A DNA stretch of 28,913 nt from NCBI GenBank assembly GCA_002506905.1, contig DAYM01000010.1, positions 135,639-164,551 on the forward strand, written 5' to 3'. Positions within the stretch are counted from its first letter, which is position 1. Each line of letters opens with the position of its first letter. The notes under the pieces were generated by a model. That model worked only from the letters and a program-made list of their open reading frames with translations. It did no database searches and was not told where the DNA came from. Shown here in pieces: positions 22,191 through 28,913 of the stretch. The stretch comes from Methanomassiliicoccaceae archaeon UBA328 (GTDB lineage: Archaea > Thermoplasmatota > Thermoplasmata > Methanomassiliicoccales > Methanomethylophilaceae). The translations under genes were made by a program, and so were the position numbers.

Positions 22191-22250
22191 TATTTATTGG
22201 TTTCATTGGTCGTATCGATCGCGTGGGCGTCCGCGGGAAAGAGTTAATAA
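22191..22250. promoter_or_regulatory. Divergent promoters of the Sel1 genes
   Basis: Minus-strand AATAAATA (22191-22198) lies 27 nt above ATG 22167; plus-strand TTAATAA (22244-22250) lies 26 nt above ATG 22273. Both predict leaderless transcripts. Confidence 0.5.
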
Positions 22251-22272
22251 GAAAACCGCCGATGCTCCACTT

Positions 22273-22968
22273 ATGGCGCTGCCTGCAGATACTGCAATGG
22301 AACCCCTCGAGTGGGCGAAGTTCGTAGTCCGCAATAGGGTAGAGAAGGATTACATGAATGCCTACTCGATACTGTCGGCAAAGGCCAACAGAGGGTCTGT
22401 AGACGCCGAATTCTGTCTCGGACTCATCTATGCGAGAGGACAGGGCGTTGAAAGGGATTTCGTAGCCGCCCGTGTATGGTTCCAAAGAGCCGCCGACAAG
22501 GAACACCTTACCGCCATGTACTTCCTCGGAAAGATCTACATAAGGGGATACGGAACGGACAAGGATGTCGCAAAGGCCGTCAAATACTTCAGGCCTCCGG
22601 CGGAGAACGGAGATGCAAGGGCACAATATTCCCTTGGTCTGGCATATTTCGACGGGGACCAGATCGGAAGGGATATGGAAGAGGCTGCGAAATGGTTCAC
22701 GCTTGCCGCTCAGGGAGGCCATTCCGAAGCGCAGTTCGTCCTCGGACAGATGTATAAGACCGGCGTCGGTGTCGACAAGGACACCGAGCAGGCAGTGGAT
22801 TGGCTGGTCTCCGCGGCCATGAACGGCCACAAAGGAGCCCAGATCCTTTTGGGAAATATGTTCAACACAGGGGACGACGTACCTCGGAACGAGGAAGAGG
22901 CCGTCCGCTGGTATGATATGGCTGACGGAAGGCTCACTTCAGCCCGACGATCTTGCCCTCAGGTGTAA
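22273..22968 (+). CDS. Sel1-repeat protein, 3' end apparently replaced
   Basis: 231 residues with about five Sel1 repeats (AEFCLGLIYARGQGVERDF, AMYFLGKIYIRGYGTDKDV, AQYSLGLAYFDGDQIGRDM, AQFVLGQMYKTGVGVDKDT, AQILLGNMFNTGDDVPRNE). The last repeat breaks off after VRWYDMADG; where other copies have AAEQGxxEAKxxL, the frame runs into RLTSARRSCPQV, antisense to the 3' end of fhs (35-nt overlap), and stops at TAA. It therefore looks truncated by a deletion that joined it to fhs. ATG 22273 is set by the TTAATAA box 26 nt upstream. It is divergent from the three-gene Sel1 operon. Cytoplasmic. Confidence 0.85.
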   Translation: MALPADTAMEPLEWAKFVVRNRVEKDYMNAYSILSAKANRGSVDAEFCLGLIYARGQGVERDFVAARVWFQRAADKEHLTAMYFLGKIYIRGYGTDKDVAKAVKYFRPPAENGDARAQYSLGLAYFDGDQIGRDMEEAAKWFTLAAQGGHSEAQFVLGQMYKTGVGVDKDTEQAVDWLVSAAMNGHKGAQILLGNMFNTGDDVPRNEEEAVRWYDMADGRLTSARRSCPQV

Positions 22969-24610
22969 GATCCATCCTCATAGCGGCCGGTACCTTTCCG
23001 AGACCGGGCATAAGCATCATCGAACCGCAGACGGGGACGATGAATCCTGCTCCTGCAGATACGGTCACTTCTCTCACACTGAGCTTCCATTCTTTGGGTG
23101 CTCCTTTGAGTTCGGGCTTATCGGAAAGCGAGTACTGGGTCTTTGCTATGCATATGGGAAGTTTTCCGTATCCCTTCTGCTCGAGATCGACGATCGTCTT
23201 ATCGGCGACCGGTGTGTAGATGACCCCCGATGCACCGTAGATGGTGGTCGCGATCTTGTTGATCTTCTCTTTGATGGAAAGATCGTCGCCGTACAGGAGT
23301 TTGAAGTCCTTCTCTCCCCTGTCGAGGATCTCGACGACCTTCTCGGCCACTTCGATCGTTCCCTCTCCTCCCTTCAGGAAGGCGTCCGACTGAACGCATT
23401 CCGCTCCGAGGTCCTTGCAGTGTTCGCGCAGGAGCCTCATGTGTTCGGGGTCGTCCGATTCGAAATGGTTGATAGATACCACGACGGGTATTCCGTAGAG
23501 CTTCATGTTGGAGATGTGCTTATCGAGATTGGCCAGACCTTTCACCAGGGCTTCCTTTGTGAATGTTTCCGGCTTCTTGACATCTGCTCCGCCGTGTGTC
23601 ATGAGTGCGCGGACGGATGCGACGATGACGATGCAGTCGGGGGATATTCCCGATTCCCTGCAGACGACATCGAGGAACTTCTCTCCTCCCAGATCGGCCG
23701 CGAAACCGGCCTCGGTAACAACGTAATCTCCGAACTTCAGTGCCGCTTTCGTGGCTATCAAACTGTTAGTACCGTGTGCGATATTAGCGAAGGGGAATCC
23801 GTGAATGAATACTGGCTGGCCTTCGAGGGTCTGGACCAGATTGGGCTTGATGGCATTCCTGAGCAGGACCATCATGGAACCGACACAGCCGAGGTCCTTC
23901 ACCTTGACGGTGTCCCCGCTGTAGGTGTACGCAACTACCATCCTCTCGAGCCTTGCCCTGAGGTCTTCGTAGCTGACGGCAAGTGCCAGGATCGCAGATA
24001 TCTCGGACGCGGACGTGATAAGGAATCCGCTCTGATGGGTCACTCCTCCGGATGTCTTGGAATCTCCGAGACCTACGACGATCTCCCTGAGCTCCCTGCA
24101 GTTCATATCCAAGGCCTTCTTGAAGACGATACGGGAAGGATCGATGTTGAGGGGATTGTCCCTTACAAGATTGTTCTCGAGTATCGCCGACAGAAGATTG
24201 TGGGCGGCCGTGACTGCATGGATATCTCCCGTGAAATGAAGATCGATATCCCACATGGGATAGACCTGGGAATAACCTCCTCCCGTGGCTCCTCCCTTCA
24301 CACCGAAGGTGGGTCCTACCGAAGGTTCTCTGAGTGCACCTACGACGTTCTTGCCGATACGTGCCAATCCCTGGATAAGTCCGATCGTAGTGACGGTCTT
24401 TCCTTCTCCGGCCGGAGTGGGCGTGACCGCTGTGACCATGATCAGTTTTCCGTTCTTCCTGTCCTTGTACCTGTCGATGACATCGAGAGGGACCTTGGCG
24501 GCATATTTGCCGTAGGTCTCGATATCATCTTCGGAAAGTCCGATCTTGGCTGCGATCTCGGTAATGCGCTTCACATCGGCGCTCTCTGCGATCTCTATAT
24601 CGTTCTTCAT
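22934..24610 (-). CDS. fhs: Formate-tetrahydrofolate ligase
   Basis: A 558-residue enzyme: ATP + formate + THF to 10-formyl-THF, ADP and phosphate; cytoplasmic homotetramer. The ATP site TPTPAGEGKT lies at 63-72, with EPSVGPTFGVKGGATGGGY, then AGFAADLGGEKF, and the C-terminal cation-site region GFIVPVCGSMMLMPGLGK; it ends GKIVGLK, the normal family end. The length is full. Many methanogens use methanopterin and lack fhs; a folate-dependent one-carbon entry fits a methanogen without the methyl branch of CO2 reduction and implies folate-dependent purine or formyl transfer. Two TATA candidates lie upstream (24631-24637 and 24641-24649). It is convergent with the truncated Sel1 gene. Confidence 0.97.
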   Translation of the reverse strand: MKNDIEIAESADVKRITEIAAKIGLSEDDIETYGKYAAKVPLDVIDRYKDRKNGKLIMVTAVTPTPAGEGKTVTTIGLIQGLARIGKNVVGALREPSVGPTFGVKGGATGGGYSQVYPMWDIDLHFTGDIHAVTAAHNLLSAILENNLVRDNPLNIDPSRIVFKKALDMNCRELREIVVGLGDSKTSGGVTHQSGFLITSASEISAILALAVSYEDLRARLERMVVAYTYSGDTVKVKDLGCVGSMMVLLRNAIKPNLVQTLEGQPVFIHGFPFANIAHGTNSLIATKAALKFGDYVVTEAGFAADLGGEKFLDVVCRESGISPDCIVIVASVRALMTHGGADVKKPETFTKEALVKGLANLDKHISNMKLYGIPVVVSINHFESDDPEHMRLLREHCKDLGAECVQSDAFLKGGEGTIEVAEKVVEILDRGEKDFKLLYGDDLSIKEKINKIATTIYGASGVIYTPVADKTIVDLEQKGYGKLPICIAKTQYSLSDKPELKGAPKEWKLSVREVTVSAGAGFIVPVCGSMMLMPGLGKVPAAMRMDLTPEGKIVGLK

Positions 24611-24630
24611 CTGTAACCCTGACCCGAAAA

Positions 24631-24684
24631 CATATTCAAATTATTATAGTGTAATGGAAGATGAGAATAGAAATATCCATAAAG
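24631..24684. promoter_or_regulatory. Divergent promoter region of fhs and the HAD gene
   Basis: Minus-strand CTATAATAA (24641-24649) or GAATATG (24631-24637) for fhs (ATG 24610); plus-strand CATAAAG (24678-24684) about 24 nt above ATG 24705. The exact elements are uncertain. Confidence 0.35.
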
Positions 24685-24704
24685 TATGCCTTTATTTCAC
24701 CCAT

Positions 24705-25343
24705 ATGAAGGAATACAGCGCATATATCTTCGATTTCGACAACACCTTGGTCGATTCGAGCCATGGATTGGAAGTGGCATTACGCGCCGGATTCAGAGAG
24801 TTCGGTATTCCGTATGATCCCAAGAAACTCCCGGTGTACATGAGGACGCCTCTGAGGGATACCTGGGAGAAATACAAGCCCAACTGTCCCTGCAAATTCA
24901 GGGATTTCTTCGAATTGGTCATCGTCACCTACGACAGATGCTATCTCGACGAAGTTCAGCTGTTCCCCGATGCGAAAGAATGCATAGAGGTCCTGTCGTC
25001 GAAAGGAAAGGACCTCGGCGTGGTATCCAATTCGCTCTCGGTCCACATCAACAGCATTCTGGACAGACTGAATGTGCGTGATTCGTTCGGATCCATAGTC
25101 GGAGCGGACAGATGCATGAACGGAAAGCCCAGTCCGGAACCTGTGAGACTGTGTCTGCAGGAACTCGGCCAAGATGCTGAAGATGCAGTGATGATCGGCG
25201 ATGCCAAGAACGATATCCTGTCGGGAAAGGCCGCGGGAACGGATACCGTCCTCATCGACAGGGACGATCTCAAAGTATGCGACGAGGAAACAGTGAGGGT
25301 AAAGGACCTTAGGGATATCCTTACTCCGTACCGTCGATGTTGA
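24705..25343 (+). CDS. HAD-superfamily hydrolase, phosphoglycolate phosphatase-like
   Basis: A 212-residue HAD phosphatase. Motif I DFDNT has nucleophile Asp10 and general acid Asp12, motif II is VVSNS (Ser in place of the usual Thr/Ser), the motif III lysine is in GKPSPEP, and motif IV is IGDAKND. The cap insertion between motifs I and II (about 20-90) is alpha-helical (type C1), as in Gph/PGMB-like enzymes. The substrate is a small phosphorylated metabolite, not determinable here. The start at ATG 24705 (MKEYSAYIFDFDNTL) fits the family; the frame extends to ATG 24654 or 24546, the latter inside fhs. The last 23 nt overlap the convergent Sel1 gene. Confidence 0.88.
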   Translation: MKEYSAYIFDFDNTLVDSSHGLEVALRAGFREFGIPYDPKKLPVYMRTPLRDTWEKYKPNCPCKFRDFFELVIVTYDRCYLDEVQLFPDAKECIEVLSSKGKDLGVVSNSLSVHINSILDRLNVRDSFGSIVGADRCMNGKPSPEPVRLCLQELGQDAEDAVMIGDAKNDILSGKAAGTDTVLIDRDDLKVCDEETVRVKDLRDILTPYRRC

Positions 25344-26274
25344 TCAGCTGAGTGTTCTGTCTTCTTCTGAGACTCTCGATGAGCTGCTGTGCCGGAAGAC
25401 ATCCCGCATCGGCGGCCTTTCCGATCGCCTGGAATCCCATTTCGGCATTCTTCTCTGTGCCCAGACCTTCGAGGTACATCCTTCCGAGCATGAAATATGC
25501 GTCACCGTCGTTGGTCTCCTCTGCGACCTGCTTGTAGAGCCTGAACGAACGGGGAAGGTCCTTCTCGATACCGTCTCCGTCATAGAGCATGCCGGCCAGA
25601 TTGAACATCGCCGCGGGGTATCCTTTCTCGGCACACCTGCGGTACCATTCTGCGCATTCGGCCTTCCCTCCGGGGACCTTTCCGTCATAGGCCAGCGATG
25701 CCATCCTGAACTGCGCCTCGGGAATGCCTTTCTCGGCGGCGGACCTGAACATCTCGATGGACCTCTTCTCATCCTTCTGAGTGCCCACGCCGTTCTCGAG
25801 CATGTATCCGCATTTGAATTCGGCAATGGGGTCTCCTTCCAAGGCGGCCATCTCGTACCATCTGAATGCCTCCGCCATATCCGGTTCTCCGCCCATGCCG
25901 TAGAAGTTTATGTCCCCGGCAACGATGAAGGCCATGGTCATTCCGAGGTCCGCACATTTCAGGAAATAGCTCCTGGCCTGGGGGATATCCTGGTTGGGAC
26001 CTTCTTCCATCATCATGCTGGCGAGTCTGAACATGGCGGCAGGATGGTTCTGCACCGCGGCCATGTTGTACATCTCCATGGCACGCGGAATGTCCTGCTG
26101 TACCCCGTTCCCGTTCATGAGGAGTTCCGCATATCCGAACTGACCGTTGGGATAGCCTGCGTCGGCCACTTCCTTGAAAAGGCCGGCCGCAAAGACGGGG
26201 TCCTTGGGGGCCTCGTGCCCGGCTATGTACTTCAGCGCGAGTTCGCACTTCTCCTTCGCGGTCCTCTGATCCAT
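25321..26274 (-). CDS. Sel1-repeat protein (about 7 repeats)
   Basis: 317 residues. Regular Sel1 repeats run from about residue 35 (GQFGYAELLMNGNGVQQDI) to 300, including AFRWYEMAALEGDPIAEFKC, AQFRMASLAYDGKVPGG, AMFNLAGMLYDGDGIEKDL and AYFMLGRMYLEGLGTEKN. The N-terminal 30 residues (CELALKYIAGHEAPKD) form a cap helix pair, and the tail QNTQLINIDGTE is unrelated to repeats. No signal peptide. ATG 26274 lies 26 nt below a CATATCAATATG element that overlaps the end of the metal ATPase gene, so it is transcribed separately from the zinc operon although on the same strand. Function unknown. Confidence 0.9.
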   Translation of the reverse strand: MDQRTAKEKCELALKYIAGHEAPKDPVFAAGLFKEVADAGYPNGQFGYAELLMNGNGVQQDIPRAMEMYNMAAVQNHPAAMFRLASMMMEEGPNQDIPQARSYFLKCADLGMTMAFIVAGDINFYGMGGEPDMAEAFRWYEMAALEGDPIAEFKCGYMLENGVGTQKDEKRSIEMFRSAAEKGIPEAQFRMASLAYDGKVPGGKAECAEWYRRCAEKGYPAAMFNLAGMLYDGDGIEKDLPRSFRLYKQVAEETNDGDAYFMLGRMYLEGLGTEKNAEMGFQAIGKAADAGCLPAQQLIESLRRRQNTQLINIDGTE

Positions 26275-26293
26275 GGCTAGGATATCACCCGGC

Positions 26294-28198
26294 TCATATT
26301 GATATGTTTGTTTTCGGATAGTCGGGATCGGTTATCGAACCTTTGAGAACGGTACTGCCGACACTCAGGCATCTTGCCGCGTTGAGGATCGCTATGATCG
26401 TCACTCCCACATCTCCGAAGATGGCCAGATACATATCCGCGTATCCAAATACTGCCATGCACAGGATCACGAATTTCACGGCAAGCGCGAATATTATGTT
26501 CTCCCAAACGATCCTCATCGTGCGCTTGGAGATCCTTATCGCGGATACTACATTCGCAGGCGAATCGTTCATGATCACGACATCTGCCGCCTCTACTGCG
26601 GCATCCGAACCTATTCCACCCATTGCGATACCTACATCCGCCCTTGCAAGCGAAGGGGCATCATTGATGCCGTCTCCGACGAACACCGTTGCGCCCTTCC
26701 CTTCTTTTATTATATTCTCTAGTACAGACAGCTTGTCTTGGGGCAGAAGATCGGAATGCTCCTCGTCTACACCGACCTCTTTGGCAATGGCCTCGGCAAC
26801 CTCTCCGTTGTCTCCCGTGAGCATTACCGTTTTGATACCGTCCTCTTTCAGGGCCTTTACGGCCAGGACGGAATCGGCCTTCGCGACGTCGGATACCGCT
26901 ATGTGTCCCAAGTAACCGCCGTTCTCCGTTGCGATATGGATCTTCGTACCTTTGCAGCATGCATCGGTGGCATTATGACCCATCGCACTCATCATCTTGA
27001 GATTCCCTATGTGGACCGCAGATCCCTTGACCTCGGTTATCACGCCTCTGCCGGGAACATTCTGCGATGCTCCGACCACGGCCGGATCGATGGCCTTACC
27101 GTACATATCCTTAATGCTCAGGGATATTGGGTGGCTGGAATAGAATTCCGCCTCGGCGGCCATCTCGATCAATTGATCTTCGGTCATGTTCTCCGAAGGG
27201 TGGATCTTGCTGACGGAGAAAGTACCCTTGGTCAGAGTACCGGTCTTGTCGAATACCACGGTCTCCGTCTTGGCCAGCATCTCCAGGAAATTCCCTCCCT
27301 TGACGAGAATACCCAACTTCGACGCTCCGCCTATTCCGCAGAAGAAACTCATCGGTACGGAGATCACGAGTGCACACGGACATGAGACCACCAATATGGT
27401 CAACGCCCTGTACAGCCATGTCTGAACGGCACCGCCAAGCAGCAACACGGGAAGCAGGAACACCAGGAACGAGATCAGACAGACCGCGGGAGTATAGTAT
27501 CTTGCGAAAACTGTTATGAACCTCTCGGAAGATGCCTTCCTCGATGCGGAATCCTCTATCATCTTCATGATGCGGGATACGGCGGATTCGCCGTACGGCC
27601 TGAGGGTCTCTGCGGTTATCGGACCGGTGAGATTGATGAACCCTCCGAAGAGTTCGTCACCCGCATCGATATCACGCGGCATGGACTCTCCGGTCAATGC
27701 TTTGGTGTCCACGGAGGATGCTCCTTCGAGCACCTTGCAGTCTATGGGGACCTTGTCGCCGGGCTTGATCAGGACCTTCTCTCCGACTTCGACTTCGGAC
27801 GGAGATACAGAAATCGTTTTCCCGTCCCTTATCACATTGGCCGTGTCCGGCATGATGTCCGTAAGGGCAGCGATCGAACGTCTGGACCTGTCCACCGCAT
27901 AGTGTTCGAACATCTCGCCCACTCTGTAGAACAGGAGCACCGCAAGGGCCTCCGGATACTCTCCGATGAGGAATGCACCGACGACCGCGATGGTCATCAG
28001 AAGGTTCTCGTCGAATATTGTTCCGCCGCGGATGTTCGACACACATTCCATCACGACCTCGTATCCGCAGATGATACAGCCCGCTCCGAGCAGGATCGCC
28101 TCTGTGAGCGCATCCCCTCCGGTGAAATGTATCACCAGGCCGGCGGCAAGCAATACCGCCCCTATGATTATCTCTGCCGCTTCCTTCTTATCTATCAA
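26294..28198 (-). CDS. Zinc/cadmium-exporting P1B-type ATPase
   Basis: A 634-residue heavy-metal P-type ATPase (ZntA/CadA group). TGES lies at 169-172, the membrane metal site CPC (Cys273, Cys275 in SCPCAL), the phosphorylation site DKTGT (Asp317), the P1B-specific HP dipeptide in SSHPIS, and GDGINDAP. The last membrane segments contain FGDVGVT, whose Asp is characteristic of Zn/Cd/Pb pumps. It exports divalent soft metals across the membrane at the cost of ATP. There is no N-terminal HMA domain; that domain is a separate gene just upstream. It starts with TTG (28198) preceded by AAAGGTGTGA, since no ATG lies before the first membrane helix. It is the last gene of the ArsR-HMA-ATPase operon, 3 nt after the HMA stop. 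Confidence 0.93.
   Translation of the reverse strand: MIDKKEAAEIIIGAVLLAAGLVIHFTGGDALTEAILLGAGCIICGYEVVMECVSNIRGGTIFDENLLMTIAVVGAFLIGEYPEALAVLLFYRVGEMFEHYAVDRSRRSIAALTDIMPDTANVIRDGKTISVSPSEVEVGEKVLIKPGDKVPIDCKVLEGASSVDTKALTGESMPRDIDAGDELFGGFINLTGPITAETLRPYGESAVSRIMKMIEDSASRKASSERFITVFARYYTPAVCLISFLVFLLPVLLLGGAVQTWLYRALTILVVSCPCALVISVPMSFFCGIGGASKLGILVKGGNFLEMLAKTETVVFDKTGTLTKGTFSVSKIHPSENMTEDQLIEMAAEAEFYSSHPISLSIKDMYGKAIDPAVVGASQNVPGRGVITEVKGSAVHIGNLKMMSAMGHNATDACCKGTKIHIATENGGYLGHIAVSDVAKADSVLAVKALKEDGIKTVMLTGDNGEVAEAIAKEVGVDEEHSDLLPQDKLSVLENIIKEGKGATVFVGDGINDAPSLARADVGIAMGGIGSDAAVEAADVVIMNDSPANVVSAIRISKRTMRIVWENIIFALAVKFVILCMAVFGYADMYLAIFGDVGVTIIAILNAARCLSVGSTVLKGSITDPDYPKTNISI
26295..26306 (-). 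promoter_or_regulatory. TATA region of the last Sel1 gene, inside the ATPase 3' end
   Basis: CATATCAATATG (minus strand) is centred about 26 nt above ATG 26274 and overlaps the final codons of the ATPase gene. Confidence 0.4.
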
Positions 28199-28201
28199 GA
28201 A

Positions 28202-28420
28202 TCACACCTTTGTGATCTTTGCTTTGGATACGGTCTTCAATATTATCTTCTCTACATCGTTCGAGATCGATTCCGGATCTCCGGAGATCTCCAACGTGAG
28301 TTTCTGTGTCATATAGGCCAGGGTCGCCGAGTCCACGCCGTTCAACGATGAGATCTTCCTCTCGATCTTGTCGGCACAGTTCGGGCAGCATACCCCTTCG
28401 ACCTTCATTACCATCTTCAT
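28202..28420 (-). CDS. HMA-domain metal-binding protein (metallochaperone)
   Basis: A 72-residue ferredoxin-like HMA domain. The metal loop is GVCCPNCADKIERKI, giving a CxxC preceded by an extra Cys (CCPNC), which is often seen in Zn/Cd-handling domains. The rest follows the beta-alpha-beta-beta-alpha-beta pattern (VDSATLAYMTQKLTLEI). It probably delivers zinc or cadmium to the ATPase encoded next, acting as a detached N-terminal domain of that pump. Start: ATG 28420 overlaps the ArsR stop (ATGA) and has GGAGGG 6 nt upstream; the longer frame to 28483 lies within arsR and is rejected. Confidence 0.9.
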   Translation of the reverse strand: MKMVMKVEGVCCPNCADKIERKISSLNGVDSATLAYMTQKLTLEISGDPESISNDVEKIILKTVSKAKITKV

Positions 28421-28767
28421 TCTCTTCCCTCCTTCAAGTGTTCGGAAGCCATCTCCAGGATCTGCTTCACATGGTGATCGCACAGGGAATAGTAGATGTT
28501 CTTACCGTCACGTCTTCCTTTGATCAGGTATGCATCCCTGAGGATCCTGAGCTGATGGGAGACCGCGGATACGGACATCCCCATTATCTCGGAAATGCCG
28601 CATACGCACATCTCGTCGACCGTGTCCAATATCCAAAGGATACGGACCCTTGTGCTGTCTCCGAATATGGCGAAAAACGATGAAATGTCATCTATGGACT
28701 CTGCGGCCAGCATGTTCGTCTTGGCCTTTTCGATATCCTCTGTCGGGGTCTTACAATCCGGTACCAT
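28417..28767 (-). CDS. ArsR/SmtB-family metal-sensing repressor
   Basis: A 116-residue winged-helix repressor. Two metal sites known from the family appear present: the alpha3 CVC box (Cys54, Cys56 in DEMCVCGISE) and the alpha5 site Asp97, His99, His110, Glu113 (CDHHV...EHLKE), with spacing identical to the SmtB zinc ligands. The recognition helix is VSAVSHQLRILRDAYL. It should repress its own operon until Zn or Cd binds. Start: ATG 28767 has GTGAT just upstream; GTG 28776 would add three residues. It is the first gene of the operon, coupled to the HMA gene by a 4-nt overlap. The operator at 28778-28807 lies directly before it. Confidence 0.93.
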   Translation of the reverse strand: MVPDCKTPTEDIEKAKTNMLAAESIDDISSFFAIFGDSTRVRILWILDTVDEMCVCGISEIMGMSVSAVSHQLRILRDAYLIKGRRDGKNIYYSLCDHHVKQILEMASEHLKEGRE

Positions 28768-28777
28768 GGCAATCACT

Positions 28778-28826
28778 TGAACAGTTATTCAATTGAATGA
28801 ATAATCAAATGATTACTATTTATTGC
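28778..28826 (-). promoter_or_regulatory. SmtB/ArsR-type operator and TATA box of the metal operon
   Basis: TGAACAGTTATTCA (28778-28791), 2 nt, then TGAATGAATAATCA (28794-28807) forms an imperfect dyad in the 12-2-12 layout of SmtB operators; the left arm closely resembles the cyanobacterial smt operator as I recall it. The minus-strand TATA AATAAATA (about 28817-28824) puts transcription start near 28796, inside the dyad, so a bound repressor would block initiation. The remaining 28827-28913 shows no clear gene. Confidence 0.75.
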
Positions 28827-28913
28827 TTTCTCAGGATCGATCCTTTTCGATCCGGTCAATGTCAATACGATACAGAGACGCTTTGCACGACAGATCGGGA
28901 AGATCATACCGGG

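Noticed and set aside
22168..22830. Long N-terminal extension of the 492-residue Sel1 frame
   Set aside because: Antisense to the divergent Sel1 gene, composition not Sel1-like, and a TATA box fixes the start at ATG 22167.
22913..24616. 567-residue open frame on the plus strand opposite fhs
   Set aside because: Entirely antisense to a full-length formate-THF ligase with all motifs; its translation is low-complexity D/G/V-rich and shows no domain. A codon-bias shadow.
28859..28913. Possible start of a plus-strand gene (ATG 28859, open to the right edge)
   Set aside because: Only 18 codons visible; the nearest TATA-like sequence is about 38 nt upstream and there is no ribosome binding site. 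Not enough to call.
1..28913. CRISPR array suggested by CARF-like and Cas4-like proteins
   Set aside because: No regularly spaced identical repeats and no cas genes were found; the only direct repeat is the 37-bp pair at 18778-18875.

Overview
This window is archaeal chromosome and most likely comes from a host-associated methanogen of the order Methanomassiliicoccales (Methanomethylophilaceae-like). The evidence is a clamp-loader small subunit (RfcS), a group-IV NifH-type protein, a coenzyme F420-type flavodiiron protein, formate-THF ligase, and many genes whose ATG lies about 25 nt below a TATA box (leaderless archaeal promoters). Six Sel1-repeat proteins are present. Every clear stop codon is TGA or TAA and none is TAG, as expected in a pyrrolysine-using lineage. 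The order-level assignment is inference.

Layout. 1-1072 (-): 5' part of a fused NifH/NifD-like protein that leaves the window. 1258-5515: rfcS, a phenylacetate-CoA-ligase-like enzyme, a Sel1 protein, a short-chain dehydrogenase and a small zinc-ribbon membrane protein. 5635-7457: a CARF-like/winged-helix regulator translationally coupled to a zinc-ribbon helical protein. 7414-8346 (-): a gene broken by an in-frame TAA, then two very small genes, one cysteine-rich. 8445-10465 (-): a flavodiiron protein downstream of a second CARF-like/winged-helix paralogue. 10590-18093 (+): a six-gene block of NYN nuclease, two coiled-coil proteins, SbcD, SbcC and a Cas4/RecB-type Fe-S nuclease. 18229-18785: a tiny TPR-like ORF and a MazG-type pyrophosphohydrolase. 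18847-22968: four Sel1 genes (three in a minus-strand operon, one divergent). 22934-25343: fhs and a HAD phosphatase. 25321-26274: a sixth Sel1 gene. 26294-28767: a zinc/cadmium resistance operon (ArsR/SmtB, HMA chaperone, P1B ATPase) under a typical SmtB-like operator.

How the parts may work together. The most interesting region is 9.6-18.8 kb. A CARF-like/winged-helix protein is divergent from the NYN-SbcCD-Cas4-like operon. The shared intergenic region carries iterated TTACA half-sites next to a TATA element, and a nearly identical element precedes the small TPR ORF and MazG gene 7.6 kb away. This suggests one regulon coupling a ligand sensor to RNA/DNA nucleases and nucleotide-pool clean-up, possibly a DNA-repair or anti-element response. 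The motif and gene order are read directly from the sequence; the shared function is a hypothesis. No rRNA, tRNA, CRISPR array, transposase or integrase was recognised.
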